From: Caulobacter sp. B11
GTDB lineage: Bacteria > Pseudomonadota > Alphaproteobacteria > Caulobacterales > Caulobacteraceae
Direction of reading: 5' to 3'
Length of the DNA: 8,687 bases
NCBI RefSeq assembly: GCF_002737765.1
Contig: NZ_PEGG01000186.1
Span: forward strand, 1 to 8,687
Positions 6,978 through 8,687 of this stretch are shown here, piece after piece (position 1 is the first letter of the stretch; the number at the start of each line of letters is the position of its first letter). The notes beneath the pieces were generated by a model. That model searched no databases. It was given only the letters and a program-made list of their open reading frames with translations, and was not told the origin of the DNA. Position numbers and translations under genes: made by a program.

Positions 6978-8687
6978 CGGTTTCCGATCGGGTCGGGCTG
7001 GACCTGCTGGCCTTGGCTCCGGCCTCGGAAATGAGTCTGCCGGGCGTCGAACTTGGCCCGGTGTCGCTGCGGCTGGCAACCGACTATCCCGACCCCTTCG
7101 CCTACGAGCCCGACACCCCGCCGCTGTCGGTCATCGAGATCCAGGCCGGCATGGTGCTCGGCGCGCTGGAGGAAACCGAGATCACGCTGGCGACGCCGCT
7201 GTTCCTCAGCGACATGACCTGGCCGCTGGACGTTGACATCGCCCCGCCGCTCAACCTGTCGCGCGGCGTCGCCGGCCTGCTCTCGATAATGCCGGGAACC
7301 AGCCCCGGCGATTTCCAGCTTCCGTCCGGCATCGCGGCTCTGGACGCCTTCGGAGTCGGTCGGCTGTCCTTCGGCGTCACTCCGCCCGGAGACTTCGGCC
7401 TGCCGGGCATGAGCTATGCCGGGGTTTCCGTGGTTTCGACCACCCGCTGGAACACGCCCGTTCCGTTCGTGGCGGTCGAGAATCTGGGCGTGAACTGGAT
7501 GTTCAACTGGGTCAGTGGCAGCGCGGTGATGTCCGGCGAGGTCTACGGGACCATGGTCTTCGGTGCCAAGGACAATGCCAGCGGCGGCGCGCCGCCTCTG
7601 GGCCTGGACGGCGACCCTATCCTGCTCGACGTCAGCCTGGCCCTGCCTTCGCTGGTCATTGCGGGCAAGGTCCGCCATCCCATCGTCCTGCCGCTCAGCG
7701 AGGCGTTCGGCGCCTATTTCGGCGGGCCAAAACCCAGCCTGCCGGTCGAGCTGACGGTGGACCGGCTCAGCTTCTTTGCTTCCCTCTCCGACCAGACCTA
7801 CGGCGCCACGCTCACGATCAGCAGCGAATGGGAGCTGACGATCGGCACGATCAGCTTCGTCATGGTCGAGATCACCTTCGACATGACGGTGGCCCAGTCA
7901 GGCTTGGCGGGCCGGCTGAACGGCTTCGTGGGGGTGAAGGTCGGCGGAGAGCAGCAGGCGGTGCTCAGCGCCGGGGCCCTGTATCCCCGGGGCGGCGACT
8001 GGCGGTTCGTCGGCGGGCTGGCCGAGGGCGATCTGGACCTGACCGGCTTCGCCTATGCCTTCCTGGGGGTAGAGCCGCCGCCCTGGCTGCCTTCCCTCGT
8101 CCTGACTGGCCTTTGGATCGATTACAGCCTGGCGGCTGGCTACCCCTATCGCGTCTCCGCCGCCGTGGCGGTCAGATGGAATCCCGAAGTCCTGGGTCTG
8201 ACGCTGTCCCTTGCGGCCGAGACCGATATCCAGCGTTACGCGGTGGCGACCCCGGCCCAACAAATTATCTTCAACGGCCTGGCGCTGAACCGGCCCGTCC
8301 TGGCCCGGGCCGGCTTGCCGCCGGGCGTAAGCCTGGAAGCGGTCCTGGCCGGCGGGCCGATCGCCGCCGCCACACCCGTCATGACCTACGCCGGCTCGGT
8401 CAAAGGCGTCTTCGAACTCAATCGCCTCGCCGTCACCATCGGCCTGTCCTTCATCGGCCAGGAGCAGACCTACCTCTTCGGCGTCCGCCTGGAGGATTTC
8501 AACCTCGAGGCCCGCACCGCCTGGATCGGCGTGGCGCCCAAGCGCCACCAGGTGCTGACCGTGCAGATGGCCGGCTCGACCCTGGGCGGGCTGATCGAGA
8601 GCCTGGCCCGGCTGGCCAATCCGAACCTCAACTATCGGCTCGAGGCGCCCTGGACCTTCCTCAACAGCATCGACCTGGGCCGCTTCA
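6917..8687 (+). CDS. Main part of the second long beta-rich protein, 3'-truncated by the window edge
   Basis: This frame is open from 6917 to the last base with no stop, so the gene continues beyond the window. Taken with residues 1-160 encoded from 6438, at least 750 residues are visible. An automatic caller could begin it at ATG 6974, which lacks a ribosome site. The protein is dominated by alternating strands and turns, for example LSVIEIQAGMVLGALEETEI, ATLTISSEWELTIGTISFVM and YRVSAAVAVRWNPEVLGLTL. From 7751 onward the pattern seems to recur every 107-115 residues. Near the right edge is EAPWTFLNSIDLGRF. No signal peptide, membrane helix or catalytic motif is seen. It resembles the C-terminal half of the 1472-5121 gene in style (YLFGVRLEDFNLEA here, YLLRLRDFGIRILG there), so the two may be distant paralogues. 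A DUF6603-like repeat protein is possible but unproven. Confidence 0.85.
7751..8530 (+). repeat. Degenerate ~110-residue protein repeats
   Basis: Three related segments begin near 7751 (LTVDRLSFFASLSDQTYGAT), 8096 (LVLTGLWIDYSLAAGYPYRV) and 8417 (LNRLAVTIGLSFIGQEQTYL). They are spaced 345 and 321 bases apart and share a leading leucine-rich strand, a polar turn and a tyrosine before the next strand. The first two also share a tryptophan about ten residues after the tyrosine. The similarity is at the protein level only and was judged by eye. Confidence 0.35.

Noticed and set aside
5429..7678. 749-codon open frame on the - strand
   Set aside because: It lies antisense to the MBL gene, with all its catalytic motifs, and to the second long gene. 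Its product is dominated by Arg, Gln, His and Gly with no recognisable domain, which is typical shadow translation of GC-rich coding DNA.

Overview
The window is very GC-rich, all genes lie on the + strand, and coding codons end overwhelmingly in G or C. This fits a high-GC bacterium, most likely a proteobacterium of the Caulobacterales type, but there is no marker gene to prove it. No RNA gene, mobile element, CRISPR array or terminator was seen. The DNA is coding almost end to end, and the longest gap between reading frames in the deduced gene layout is 4 bases.

Layout: (1) a gene entering from the left edge (to 1475) carries tandem fibronectin-III-like modules followed by an unrecognised beta-rich region. 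(2) A gene of about 1216 residues (1472-5121) is split in this sequence by a single-base frameshift in a C6 run at 2559-2564. (3) A standalone metallo-beta-lactamase-fold protein of the ComEC C-terminal type (5108-6433) has a complete set of metal-site motifs. (4) A second long beta-rich gene (6438 to beyond the right edge, at least 750 residues) is split by a single-base frameshift in a G4 run at 6914-6917. Its larger part, 6917-8687, has no stop before the window end.

The genes overlap or nearly touch (ATGA overlap at 1472-1475, 14-base overlap at 5108-5121, 4-base gap at 6434-6437), so they look like one translationally coupled operon extending past both edges. Where N-termini are visible, the products show no Sec/Tat signal peptide and no membrane segment. 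The long proteins are built from alternating hydrophobic beta-strand-like segments, and the MBL protein is the only recognisable enzyme. A multi-protein assembly served by the MBL protein is a reasonable hypothesis, but the sequence alone does not show what the system does. Both frameshifts are of the same kind (one base apparently missing in a homopolymer), which points first to sequence error and second to real gene decay or ribosomal slippage.
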